The notes under the pieces are model-generated. The model searched no databases and had not been told where the DNA came from. It was given only the letters and a program-made list of their open reading frames with translations. Shown one piece after another: positions 53,541 to 62,862 of a stretch of DNA of 64,000 nucleotides. A program made the position numbers and the translations under genes. Each line of letters starts with the position of its first letter. Position 1 is the stretch's first letter. The stretch is taken from assembly GCA_963773155.1 (NCBI GenBank), contig CAVZAB010000006.1, forward strand, positions 124,001 to 188,000, written 5' to 3'. The stretch comes from CAVZAB01 sp963773155. Its GTDB lineage: Bacteria; Pseudomonadota; Alphaproteobacteria; Rhizobiales; Beijerinckiaceae.

Positions 53541-54626
53541 TTACGTCGCGCCGGCCTCGGCAGCGGCGGCGAGATCGGCGACCATGGTCAGGAGCAGCGG
53601 CCGTCGGTCGAGGTTGAGAGACTCCGCCTCGCGAGCCGCCGCGGTCACCTTGTCCCATACCTCGGCAATCGGTGCAAGGCGGCCGGCTGTATGACCCGCC
53701 GCCGCGGATTCTGTGAGCCGGGCGGCAAGCCAATCCAGAATCGCCTCGAGACACATGGCAAAGGAATTGTCGGAGCCGTCCGCCTCGAGCGCGTCGCAGA
53801 GCCGGTGCAGCTTGCGCCCGTCAACCGTCGGCAGAGCGGCCAGAATGGCCCCAATTCCCTCCAGAAGCGCGAGCGCGTCGCCGGTCAGAAGCCGCAGGCA
53901 CTGCCTTACCGACCCCTGCGCCCTGACAGCCGCCCGCCGCAAAATTGCCGGCTCGATGCTGGACCATGGCTCGCCCAGCCCCTGCACCGCCGCCTCAAGG
54001 GTCGCAAGTTCGAGCGGCCGCAAAGACAAAATCCGACAGCGCGAGCGGATCGTCGGCAGGACCCTTTCGGGTCGGTGGGCCAGGATGAGAAACATCGCTT
54101 CGTTCGGCGGTTCCTCGATCATTTTCAACAGAGCATTGGCGCCTGCCCGGTTGAGATCGTCGGCCGTGTCGACAATGGCAATCCGGAAGCCGCCAGCCGC
54201 CGCCGCATGCTGAAAGCGGTGCAGCACCTTGCGGACATCGTCGACCCTAATTTCGGTGAACGGTCTGCGAGTCTTGTCGTTCCATTCGCGCCGCAGTACG
54301 CTGACGTCGCCATGCGCACGCGCATGGATGAGCCGTGCAGCGGGGTGGCTGGCGTCGACGTTAAGATCGGCCGCTCTGAGGGCTGCCACCGCGCCGCGAT
54401 CCGGATGCGCCAAAACAAAGCGTGCCAGTCGCCAGGCGAGCGTCGCCTTGCCGATTCCCTGCGGTCCGCCGATCAGCCAGGCTGGCGGCATACGACCAGA
54501 ACGATAGGCGTCGAGGAGTTGCTGTTCGGCGGCCGCATGGCCGAGGCACGCATAGATCTCGCGCGGGTGGGGTGCATCCTCGTAGCGGTCCGATTCGATC
54601 GGGCTGTCCGACTGGTGCGCCGCCAT
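53541..54626 (-). CDS. holB: DNA polymerase III delta-prime subunit
   Basis: Clamp-loader subunit of 361 residues. The N-terminal AAA+ domain has AWLIGGPQGIGKATLAWRLARF in place of a strict Walker A, IVDTADDLNRAGANALLKMIEEPP (Walker B and sensor region), and the SRC motif RSRCRILSLRP. The Gly-Ile-Gly-Lys-Ala variation is usual for alphaproteobacterial delta-prime, which need not hydrolyse ATP. The start overlaps the tmk stop by one base (TGATG), part of the widespread tmk-holB-metG-tatD order. Confidence 0.94.
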   Translation of the reverse strand: MAAHQSDSPIESDRYEDAPHPREIYACLGHAAAEQQLLDAYRSGRMPPAWLIGGPQGIGKATLAWRLARFVLAHPDRGAVAALRAADLNVDASHPAARLIHARAHGDVSVLRREWNDKTRRPFTEIRVDDVRKVLHRFQHAAAAGGFRIAIVDTADDLNRAGANALLKMIEEPPNEAMFLILAHRPERVLPTIRSRCRILSLRPLELATLEAAVQGLGEPWSSIEPAILRRAAVRAQGSVRQCLRLLTGDALALLEGIGAILAALPTVDGRKLHRLCDALEADGSDNSFAMCLEAILDWLAARLTESAAAGHTAGRLAPIAEVWDKVTAAAREAESLNLDRRPLLLTMVADLAAAAEAGAT

Positions 54627-55294
54627 CAGGGTGAGCCGACAACGGCGGCCGGCTCGCGCAGAAACCGGCGTTCGATTTCGTCAAAGGCGTAGTTGGCGAG
54701 TTCGTCGATGGGCAGGCGCGCGTCGAGGACACAGCATCGCCGCGGTTCCTCGGCAGCAATGGCGAGATAGGCCTGCCGCAGCCGCTCATGGAACTCGGTC
54801 CCCTCGCGCTCGAACCGATCGGCTGCCTCGCCCGGCTGCCGCCGCCGCGCAGCCCGCGCGAGGCCTTCGGCCGCCGGCAGGTCGAGGATGAAGGTCAGGT
54901 CCGGCATGGTCGGGCCAACCACAACATGTTCAAGTGCGCGAATGAATTTCGGATCGAGCTTGCCGAGCGTCCCCTGGTAGGCTCGGGTCGAATCAACGAA
55001 ACGGTCGCTGAGCACGAAGACACCGCGCTGCAGGGCCGGCCGGATCGTCGCATCGAGATGGTCGATTCGAGCCGCCGAAAACAACAGGGCTTCGGGGGCG
55101 GCGCCGAGATCCTTGGCAAAGCCTGACAGGATGGCGTTACGGATTTCCTCGGCGCGCGGCGAACCGCCGGGCTCGCGGGTGACGAGGCAAGGAATACCGC
55201 GCGCCTCGAACCGCCGTGCCAAGGCTCGGGCGAGCGTCGATTTGCCGGTCCCCTCCCCGCCTTCCAAGGTAATGAAGCGGCCTCGGCCAGGCAT
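54626..55294 (-). CDS. tmk: Thymidylate kinase
   Basis: dTMP kinase (222 residues) that makes dTDP. RFITLEGGEGTGKSTLARAL contains the P-loop, VLSDRFVDSTRAYQG the DRY-type motif, and RRRQPGEAADRFE the lid region. It lies between dacA and holB on the same strand; the dacA stop is 10 bases upstream of its start. Confidence 0.95.
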   Translation of the reverse strand: MPGRGRFITLEGGEGTGKSTLARALARRFEARGIPCLVTREPGGSPRAEEIRNAILSGFAKDLGAAPEALLFSAARIDHLDATIRPALQRGVFVLSDRFVDSTRAYQGTLGKLDPKFIRALEHVVVGPTMPDLTFILDLPAAEGLARAARRRQPGEAADRFEREGTEFHERLRQAYLAIAAEEPRRCCVLDARLPIDELANYAFDEIERRFLREPAAVVGSP

Positions 55295-55304
55295 CGGCAG
55301 TTTG

Positions 55305-56501
55305 TCAGCCCTTGGTCAGATATTTGCGGAACAGGCTGGTCGCGAATTCGAGCCCAGCGTCGAGCGCGCGGCGCGGCAGCGAGCCCGAGCTGACCGGCTC
55401 GGCAGTGCGCAGCGGCACGTCCAGGGCCTCGGTCGTGCCGCGCCATACCTTAAGATGCGCGACTTCCTTGCCGGCCTCGATCGGCGGAATCAACGGACCC
55501 TGGTAGACGATTTTGGCGGTTAGCCGTTCGGTCGATCCGTGCGGGCTCAGTACCTTGATCGGCCCGTCAGCAACGAGCGGCACATTGCCAAGGCTGCCGC
55601 CGTAGACCTGCGCCGTGCCAATGGTTTCGCCAGCCTGGAACAGGGTCCGCGATTCGAACGAGCGGAAACCCCACATCAGGATCTTGCGGGCTTCATCGGC
55701 GCGATCCTTGGCCGATTTCAGGCCATACATGGCAAGAATGAGCCTTTGACCGTTCTGCACAGCAGAAGCAATCAGCCCATAACCGCTGTCATCGATATTG
55801 CCGGTTTTCAGGCCGTCGGCGCCAAGATCCATGGTCAGCAGCGGATTACGGTTGAGCTGTCGGATCTTATTCCAAGTGAATTCCTTCTCGCCGAAATATT
55901 TGTAGAGCGTCGGATAGGTTCGAATGACGAATTCGGCGAGCACCACCATTTCACGCGCCGTCACTTTCTGATCGGGGTCACCCCTGCCCCAGGGATTGGT
56001 GAAGGTGGATTTGGTGAGGCCCAGCTCGCGGGCCCGCTTGGTCATCATGGTTGCAAAGGCGCCTTCCGACCCGGCGACGCCCTCGGCCAGCGCAATCGCC
56101 GCGTCATTGCCCGACTGAATGACCAACCCGCGAATCAGATCCTCGATCCTCACCTTGCTGTTCAATTGCGCGAACATGCTTGAGCCGCCGGCGAGCGCCC
56201 CACCCTTGCGCCAGGCATTTTCGGAAATCAGGAATTCATCGTCGAGCTTGAGCCGGCCCTCGGTTATCTCACGAAAGACCAGTTCGGCTGTCATTACTTT
56301 GGCGGTCGAGGCAGGCGTCGCCAGTTCGTCGGCGCCTTTCTCGAACAGGACCGATCGGGTGTCGGCATCCATCAGGAGGACATTAGGCGCGATCGTCTGA
56401 AAGCCCTGCTGGGCGAAGCCCGCACCAGACCCGCCCAGCAAAAGGCACAGCGCCACGGCGGCCGCAACGGCACAGCGCGGGATCAAATCCCTTCGTCTCA
56501 T
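55305..56501 (-). CDS. dacA: D-alanyl-D-alanine carboxypeptidase (DacA/PBP5-like)
   Basis: A 398-residue low-molecular-weight penicillin-binding protein trimming peptidoglycan pentapeptides. It has a signal peptide (VAAAVALCLLLGGSGAGFA). The three active-site motifs are intact: PASTAKVMTAELV (SxxK), IQSGNDAAIALAE (SxN) and DGLKTGNIDDSGYG (KTG). A C-terminal beta-domain and amphipathic tail (LEFATSLFRKYLTKG) fit membrane association. I chose the ATG at 56501, just before the Arg-rich n-region of the signal peptide; the frame is open 20 codons further. Confidence 0.94.
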   Translation of the reverse strand: MRRRDLIPRCAVAAAVALCLLLGGSGAGFAQQGFQTIAPNVLLMDADTRSVLFEKGADELATPASTAKVMTAELVFREITEGRLKLDDEFLISENAWRKGGALAGGSSMFAQLNSKVRIEDLIRGLVIQSGNDAAIALAEGVAGSEGAFATMMTKRARELGLTKSTFTNPWGRGDPDQKVTAREMVVLAEFVIRTYPTLYKYFGEKEFTWNKIRQLNRNPLLTMDLGADGLKTGNIDDSGYGLIASAVQNGQRLILAMYGLKSAKDRADEARKILMWGFRSFESRTLFQAGETIGTAQVYGGSLGNVPLVADGPIKVLSPHGSTERLTAKIVYQGPLIPPIEAGKEVAHLKVWRGTTEALDVPLRTAEPVSSGSLPRRALDAGLEFATSLFRKYLTKG

Positions 56502-56598
56502 TCCGGAACCCTTGGCCTTGCCGCAGCGACAGAAGCCCCGCTGCGCGGCCGGAATTTGCACCGATGAGCGCGATAAATCAATGGTTCATAAGACCGAG

Positions 56599-56646
56599 TA
56601 GATGCCGGCCAGGCCGCACCTATAGATGCCGGCCAGGCCGCACCTA
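56599..56646. repeat. Perfect 24-bp tandem duplication at the rlpA stop codon
   Basis: The 24 bases beginning TAGATGCCGGCC and ending CGCACCTA occur twice without mismatch (56599-56622 and 56623-56646). The second copy contains the rlpA stop codon (CTA on the plus strand, 56644-56646). This looks like a recent slippage or duplication event; it moves no coding sequence. Confidence 0.9.
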
Positions 56647-57787
56647 GTTTTTCAGCCCGCGGCCTTCCAGGCGGCCGAGGCTTTCAAATGGACTGGTGAT
56701 TTCGCCACCGGCAAGAAGAGCCGGCGCAAAATACAGAGCCGAAATGCCGTCCTGCGGCGGCTGATTGTGGCCAGCTCGCGCCGCTGTCGCCGGTGGTGTG
56801 GCGGGTGATGGCTCGCCGGTTGGCACAATGGTGCGGGCGGCCGTGCTCTGGGTTAAACTCGGTCCACGAGGTTGCGCCGTGGCGATTACGCTGCGGATGG
56901 CGCCGAGATCGAACGGCCGCACCGGCGGCATCGGACCGGTCGTCGGCAGATTGGCGGGCGGTCCTGCGGGCATCTCATCGGCAACCGTCATCGGCTCGTC
57001 GGGAGCATGGGGCTGATTGCGCGGGGCCGGGCGTGCGGGTAGCGGGTTCCGGTCGGCGACAAGAACGGGCGCCTGGCTGGCGCCGCCCAAGAGTCGCCGG
57101 CGTGCCATCGGTTCTGAGCGAGGCGAGTAGGATCTTGTCGTCGGTACCCTCGATTTCGGCCTTGCCGACATATTCAACGCGGACCTTGGCCGTCCCGATA
57201 TTCTTGAATTCGAGCGCCTCGGCGACGCGCTGCGAGACATCCATGACGCGGCCGCCGTGATAGGGGCCGCGATCATTGACGCGAACGATAATGGAATGGC
57301 TGTTGGCGAGATTGGTGACGCGGGCATAGCTTGGTAGCGGCATCGTCGGGTGCGCCGCGGTAAGGGACATCTTGTCGTAGACTTCGCCATTGGCGGTGCG
57401 GCGACCATGGAAGGCGTCACCATACCAGGAGGCCATGCCAACCGCCGCATAACCGCTGGTCTTTTCGCTGGGATAATAGGTCCTGCCAGCAATCTTATAG
57501 GGGCGCCCAACCAGGTATTGACCGCCGCCACGGGGCACCGGCTCACCATCTGCGACGACCCTCTGCGATGCTGGACCGTAGATTTTTGAGGAAAAATATT
57601 CCTTCGATGCGGAAGAAAACCGCGGTTGCGGCGGCGGCGCACACCCAGCGAGCGCAACAGCACAGGCAACACCAGCGAGGCCGCACAGCTGCGGCGCCCA
57701 TCCGGCGACGGCACCTGCCCAACCCAAACCCGAACGCGTTACCGACATGATACGCCACAGACTAAGCCTGGCCCGCCCCGCTCGCAT
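56644..57787 (-). CDS. rlpA: Septal ring lytic transglycosylase RlpA, frameshifted
   Basis: RlpA is an outer-membrane lipoprotein that cleaves denuded glycan strands at the septum. The N-terminus has a lipoprotein signal ending ACAVALAGC. The double-psi beta-barrel domain follows (GMASWYGDAFHGRRTANGEVYD ... IIVRVNDRGPYHGGRVMDVS). Near 57087 the frame breaks; deleting one base in the CCC at 57086-57088 joins ASLRTDGTPATLG to GASQAPVLVADRN. The protein then continues for a further 150 or so Pro-rich residues to a stop at 56644, about 380 residues in all. No SPOR domain is visible. The ATG at 57787 has AGGGG upstream; the ATG at 57748 is the alternative. Confidence 0.88.
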
Positions 57788-57981
57788 CAGCCGATCCCCT
57801 GGCCAGACCTGCCGCGCTTACCGACCTATCGCTAAAATCGCGGCATTCTGGTTGTCAAAGCCTTAACGGTGGGAAATAAAAACCAATGACCCGCCGTAAA
57901 ACATCCCCGTGGGTTCAAGGGAGCGATGAAATGCGACGAATTTGCGGCCAGCCATCGCTTGGTCTGGCCTCAAACCTGGAT

Positions 57982-58389
57982 TCAGTCGCCGAGTCGGGCG
58001 ATGCCGGAATAGCCATCGTCGCGGCGCCAAGCGATTCGGTTGGAGCTCTCGCGCCATAGAGTGAAGCAGAAGATTTTGCCGCCATACCAGCTTTCCCATT
58101 TCTGACACAATTGCGCCCCGCGAATCCACCAGCGGCCGCTGTCGGTAGGCTTGAAGAACTGGCCAAGGCCGATCGCCGTCCCAGTTCCGTCGACCCGCCC
58201 GTCTGTCTGGTAATGGAGCGGAAATTCACCACCCAGCGGCACCGCGAGATAGACGCGCTTGCCGGCAATGAGTCGCATCAATTCATCGCCGGCGACATCG
58301 CCTTCCGCGCGGGCTGCGCAGACGCTGACGAAAGAAATAGCCGCGGTCGCAAGCAGTAGAACACTTGCAAGCAGCAGAACAAAGCGAGC
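57982..58389 (-). pseudogene. Small secreted protein with no usable start codon
   Basis: This open frame of 135 codons reads as a signal peptide (RFVLLLASVLLLATAAISFVSVCAARA) followed by a compact domain with GKRVYLAVPLGGEFPLHYQ, GRWWIRGAQLCQKWESWYGG and WRRDDGYSGIARL, containing Cys and many Trp. I recall small secreted alphaproteobacterial proteins of this kind but cannot name the family. Upstream the frame hits TAG at 58392-58390 with no ATG, GTG or TTG before the signal peptide; the only ATG (58281) lies after it. An IS630-like fragment adjoins upstream, so insertion probably removed the start and promoter. Confidence 0.6.
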
Positions 58390-58394
58390 CTACG

Positions 58395-58477
58395 GGCGCA
58401 CTGCTTACCCCGCTCAACAGGGCGATCAGTTCACCGTGCTCAGCTTGGCTCAGTTCGACCCAATAGCCTACATTCAT
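58395..58477 (-). mobile_element. IS630-family transposase N-terminal fragment
   Basis: Starting at the ATG at 58477, with GAGGAGG upstream, the sequence encodes MNVGYWVELSQAEHGELIALLSG. This closely follows the N-terminus of IS630-type transposases, which continue with a GGKHAARKLKRAQ helix. Here the match fades after about 25 codons, with an apparent extra base in the GGKHA position. The DDE catalytic domain is absent. It is a truncated relic lying directly against the start-less secreted-protein gene. Confidence 0.6.
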
Positions 58478-58557
58478 CGCAGCCTCCTCGTCAGAGACCG
58501 AAACGGGAAACCGGCCTGCACCCGACGACGCAGGAACCCCGCCTCCCCTCAACTCTA

Positions 58558-58995
58558 CTGATTAAAGGCAAGAATCGCCACATTCTCGTAGATACGCTTG
58601 GGATCGCTCCTCCACGCCATCGTTCATCCCGCCGATATCCGGGACCGCGACGGCGGCATCCGATTGCTCGCGACCTTGTCTCGGAACGTACCCGTTCTTG
58701 AAGAAACTCATTGCTGATGCTGCTTATCAAGGCCCGTATTTCACACCGACCTGGCCAGAATATTGCCGCACCTTGAAACTGAAATCGTCAAACGCACAGA
58801 TGGGCCAAAGGATTTGAGGCGCCAAAACCGCTGAATCGTCGAGCGCACCATCGCCTGGCTCAATCGTTGCCGCGGCTTGCCAATGGGCGGGAAAATCCAA
58901 ATAGAAAGGGGCTCACATTCTTGCGCCTCACTTCTATTCGCCTCATGCTCAGAAAACTTTGTAATCCAGCTTCAATGTTTCCAGACAGAGCCTAA
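58558..58995 (+). pseudogene. Decayed IS5-family transposase, C-terminal part
   Basis: Read across three frames, this stretch encodes KGKNRHILVDT, then LLHAIVHPADIRDRDGGIRLL, YPFLKKLIADAAYQGP, FHTDLARILPHLETEIVKR, IVERTIAWLNRCRGLP and FLRLTSIRLMLRKLCNPA. In order, these are the catalytic C-terminal half of an IS5-group DDE transposase, including the Asp and Glu regions (HPADIRDRDG and WIVERT). At least three frame changes, an in-frame TGA in place of the Trp in RWIVER, and the missing N-terminal half show true decay. Residual end repeats were not recognised. Confidence 0.8.
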
Positions 58996-59002
58996 ACAAG
59001 AA

Positions 59003-59191
59003 CTAAGGCATGGGCAGATTCATTTCGTCCGACACCAATCCAAAATCAACCAGAAAATTCAAATGTTTCGCCGCTCTATCTGGCTTGCCGATCTTTATCA
59101 TTTTAAGTATTCGAGCCAATTCCGCTTTCTCCCTTTCAACCTCAAAATTAGACGCACCCGCCGTAGCGGCTGCTGACACCGCCATTTCCAA
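59003..59191 (-). CDS. Small hypothetical protein, possibly N-terminally truncated
   Basis: The 62-residue reading from the ATG at 59191 is MEMAVSAAATAGASNFEVER, then a charged helix and KPDRAAKHLNFLVDFGLVSDE. The frame is open back to 59257 as KKELEFKQEDADREYNPLE with no start codon. I recall similar orphan proteins in which a charged N-terminal helix and a membrane segment precede an EKAELARILKMIKIGKPD-like tail, so this may be the end of a longer broken gene. Function unknown. It lies immediately after the IS5 relic. Confidence 0.4.
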   Translation of the reverse strand: MEMAVSAAATAGASNFEVEREKAELARILKMIKIGKPDRAAKHLNFLVDFGLVSDEMNLPMP

Positions 59192-59444
59192 GGGATTGTA
59201 CTCTCTATCCGCGTCCTCCTGTTTAAACTCAAGCTCCTTCTTCCGAAATGAGCAAGGTCATGGCCTATTGCTGCTGCGGCCACGGGCCTCGACTTGCCGG
59301 CAGAGGTATTTGTTCCCGAGATCCGGCTGCGGTTCCGCTGCAAAATTTGGCGAACGACCGATGGAAACTCGGCCAAACTGGACAACTATAAGACGACGGG
59401 GAATGACCCGATAAGGGCTACCTAGCCTCTAGGAGTTAGTGAAA

Positions 59445-59741
59445 ATGTTCACAATAGGGAATGGATTCGGGCGCCGGGTCATTACATTTCTCGCGCTGAC
59501 CGCTTCCCTGCCGGCCATTCCAGTAGCTGCCCAAGCGCCATCCCAGATTTCCGTTGGGCAGTTATTGACCGACGGTTGGGAGATAGCTGGTTACGCCTCA
59601 TCGTCGGCAATGTACGGTTCTTTAATTCTGTTCAAGCACAAGGACCGTAATTTTTTTGTGCAGTGTTCGGTAGTGTACGATGCCACACGGAGTCCGCGAG
59701 CGTCGGAGCGTGTTGTGACCAATTGTTACGAGGTTCGGTAA
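59445..59741 (+). CDS. Small secreted protein of unknown function
   Basis: A 98-residue protein with a clear signal peptide (RRVITFLALTASLPAIPVAAQA) and a mature part of about 70 residues, including ISVGQLLTDGWEIAGYASSS, LILFKHKDRNFFVQCSV and a final Cys in VVTNCYEVR. Two cysteines could form a disulfide in the periplasm. AGGAG at 59431-59435 lies 9 bases before the ATG at 59445, which I prefer to the GTG at 59439. The gene stands alone; I cannot assign a function. Confidence 0.65.
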   Translation: MFTIGNGFGRRVITFLALTASLPAIPVAAQAPSQISVGQLLTDGWEIAGYASSSAMYGSLILFKHKDRNFFVQCSVVYDATRSPRASERVVTNCYEVR

Positions 59742-61175
59742 ACTGGCCAGCGAGCGAACTCCCATGCCCGCCAAGATCCAAACGCGCCGTTATTCTTGAA
59801 GCCTTCACTGGCGCAGTAAGGTCGCGGTCGCTGCCACAGACCAGTTGTCGAGAGCTTGCTGCCGGCCGAGCGAAAAACTCCAAAGAGGCGGCGACTAGAA
59901 CGACCCCCACGCGTAGGAAATTACGCTCCACAGGACGGCGACTTCAAAGCCGACTAAAATTCCATAAGTCGCCACGCAAAGCCAATCCACTTGGGATATG
60001 GGTGAGAGTACTTCGGTCCACGGTTCGGCAGCATTTGACAAGGCAGCCTTCCTCCAACCGAGAAATATAAAGTTAAGATTATTACCGCGTCACGAATTGA
60101 GTTTTCAATCGCGGAATGTCGGATGTAGGGCGCAATTTGGGCTGCTCGTTGCTCAAAATGCGGCGCGAGGCTCATGGAAACCGGGCGGGATTGGACGATT
60201 TGCTGGATATAAGGCTGAGCGCCTGGGGAACTCGCGGCCTTTCACTTGGCGGCAGGTTTCTTGATACAGATACGATCACCGTCCGAAGGTGCGGATGTTA
60301 CAGCTCCACTCGGGGGCAGGATGTAACGATATGCTAGGCAGGGCCCGCCGCCACTGCCGAGTCAGCTACCAGCCGGTTGCCCGGTCTTGTAACGGTTCAA
60401 GGCGCCGAAGACGGAAAGGACGCGGGCAATCGCCCTATCCGCTTTCGCGATGGAGCAACCCGGAGTCCATCGCCGAACGCGAGCAGAAGAGTTACCGCCG
60501 GCGGGAATTCGCCTGGCCAGGGGAGATCCTGGTTTGTGGCCGCGAGGAGCCGAAGCATCCCCATTGCCGGACCCACGAATTCACCCACCTCGTTGGCCGA
60601 ATGAAGGACTTGCCCCGCATTTGATTTCACGACCTAAGGTGCAGGCACGCGATCCAGCTTCTATCGGCGGGCGTTCATCGTACGTTGCTCTCGGATTGGT
60701 CGGGCTGGGGGCAGCGAGCTTGAAGCGGCTTCGCCGCAGTCGGAATAAATAAGCGCAAATGAACAATTTAATTGCAACGCCAAGTCTGCCGAATCGAGAG
60801 AAGTGCAATAGACCGCATAAAGAATCGATTTTAAAGGCATAAAGGCATTCCACTAAGACCATCTACCTCGGATACCTCACACCAGCGACTTACTTAGCCA
60901 CCCTCACCGCAACAGCCGACCAACTGCGCCGCTCGCCCGTTCCTCCTGCCGCGCCCCACGGCGTGCAGCCACCAGAGTCCCTAACCGTCACTGGATGACA
61001 TCTCAGACTAGACTGCGTCGGTCGGTTCCAAGTAGCGAACGGGTTACGCGGCCATCGTGTAGCGCCGGGTAGCGCCGCCACGCCTGTTATTGGTAATCGG
61101 CTCTGGGTGCGACGGCAAGAAGCCAGTCTGCAGCCTAGCAAGCCTGGCTAATGGGCGGCTTCAATACGAATCGAG
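59742..61175. other. 1.4 kb accessory stretch without a convincing gene
   Basis: Short open frames exist on both strands but none has family-like sequence with a matching ribosome site. Around 60110-60220 (+) a broken frame reads AECRM, stop, GAIWAARCSKCGARLMETGRDW, a zinc-ribbon-like CxxC pattern that may be a dead gene. Around 59920-60090 (-) a frame without a start encodes a hydrophobic TYGILVGFEVAVLWSVISYAW end. GC drops markedly near 60750-60850. The region looks like decayed, horizontally mixed DNA between IS remains. Confidence 0.5.
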
Positions 61176-62583
61176 TTACCTGACGAATTCTCGAATACTT
61201 TGCAGGAACTTCGGAAAATCTGGCTCATTCTCAAAAAGCATGTGGTTCTTGCTTTTTAGCATAACGAAGCGCGCGCCGGGTATGCTGGCGGCCAGAAATC
61301 TGCCCTCGGAAAGCGGGGCAACCAAATCCTCCTCGCTGTGAACGACCAGGGTCGGAACCGTTACCTTCGGAAGTAGCTTCGATACGTCCATCTCATCGAA
61401 CATCTCGCGGAATCGAGCGATGTTTTCAGCCGGTCCGCAGACCCTTTGGAAATCGTTGAAGTAAGCCGCCTCTTCGGCGGTCGCACCGGGCATGAACAAT
61501 GAGGTCATCATCTGGCGAAAGGCTGGGTTGCTCGCACCCCAGCCTTGGCGGATCATGGTGACCAGGGCCTCGCTCTCCGCGGTTGCGCTTAGGTCGCCAC
61601 GTTGCCTGCGCCCCCGCGCGTAGCCACCGTACAAAATCAGATGCGACACTTTCTCGGGCCGGCGAATCGCATAGGCGATTGACACCGATGCCGCCTGCGA
61701 TGCGCCGTAAACTGCCACCTTTTCACAAGGGTAACAATCAATGACACACTCAAGGTCATCGACCATGCGCTCAAACTCGATGACAACGTTCTTCCAATCC
61801 GACATTCCGTTTCCACGTTGATCGTACCGGATAAGCCGGAAGGTCTTCGATAAATCTGCCAAGTAAGGCCTTACGCTATTGAGGGAGTCCCAATCTTTTG
61901 TGAGATGGGTCATCCAGCTGTTGGCGAATGCGAGCGGATATCCGTTCCCGACGGACGCATGCGCGATGCTGACCCCATCTCTAGAAAGAACATACCGAAC
62001 GTCAGTCTGGTCTTTCAGGTCGAATTCGCTCTTGCTCTTCACTGCTGGGGAGCCGGGCACCGATAGCAAGTAGGCCCGGATCGGGCGCGGAATGTTCTTT
62101 AACCTCTGTGGCCCCAGATCCCTGAACGAGACATCGTCGCGCGAGGCCAGTGCGTCCTTGACGATTTCCGACACAACATATCTCTCGCGGCGGTGCAATG
62201 GCTTCGAGACGTGCTGCGATGTTTACTCCCTCACCCAGAAGATCTCCTGTCTGTTCGAAAACGTCGCCGAGGTTGATGCCAATTCGGAAGTCAATGCGTT
62301 GGTTATCGGCGATGTTCGCATTTCGGACTGCCATTCCGCGCTGCAGTGCTATTGCGAACTCAGTCGCGTCCACGACACTGGGGAACTCCAGTAACAGACT
62401 GTCACCAGCTGTGTTCGCAAGACGACCCCGATACTTACCGATCGTCGGATCAATGAACTCCGACCGGAGGGATCGAAGCGCATCGAGTGTTTCTCTTTCG
62501 TCTCGCGAGACCAATCGGCTGTAACCGGCGATATCGGCTGCGACGATGACAGCGAGCCTGCGCGAGCCGTGTTCCTCCGCCAT
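61176..62583 (-). CDS. Class III nucleotide cyclase fused to an alpha/beta hydrolase, frameshifted
   Basis: The first 136 residues, from the ATG at 62583, are a class III adenylate/guanylate cyclase domain. Metal-binding Asp17 is in VAADIAGYSRL, Asp61 in TAGDSLLLEF, and the transition-state Asn/Arg pair in GEGVNIAARLEA. At about 62175 the frame breaks: removing one base in the AA at 62175-62176 gives REICVSEIVKDAL and DLGPQRLKNIPRPIRAYLL, the normal end of such a domain. An alpha/beta hydrolase follows, with nucleophile Ser295 in YGASQAAS, Asp419 in HSEEDLVAP and His447 in KSKNHMLFE. Total length is about 468 residues, without membrane segments. The substrates of both halves are unknown. Confidence 0.85.
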
Positions 62584-62862
62584 TCATCAACCTTTCGCAG
62601 TCTCAACCGCGGTCAGCCTAGCGGAAGGATCCTGGCTGCGCCAAGAGCGAGGAGCGATTAGCCGACATCCGCCGGATGCCCGGCTCTTTGAGCCAAGACT
62701 GACTCCAAGGAACGGGCATTGGCAAGCCCGAACCTCGCCGTGAGCGCCCAGATGGGCCGGAGGCCGGCAAGATCGGCACGGCGCGTGCCGGAAGCTCCGA
62801 TATTGTCTTCACCAAGACACACCTCTCCTTGGTTTTCGCTGGAACCATGACAACCGAGCCGC

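Noticed and set aside
52647..54692. Long open frame (681 codons) on the plus strand across metG and holB
   Set aside because: It spans two well supported genes on the opposite strand and has Arg/Gly-rich composition typical of antisense shadows in high-GC DNA.
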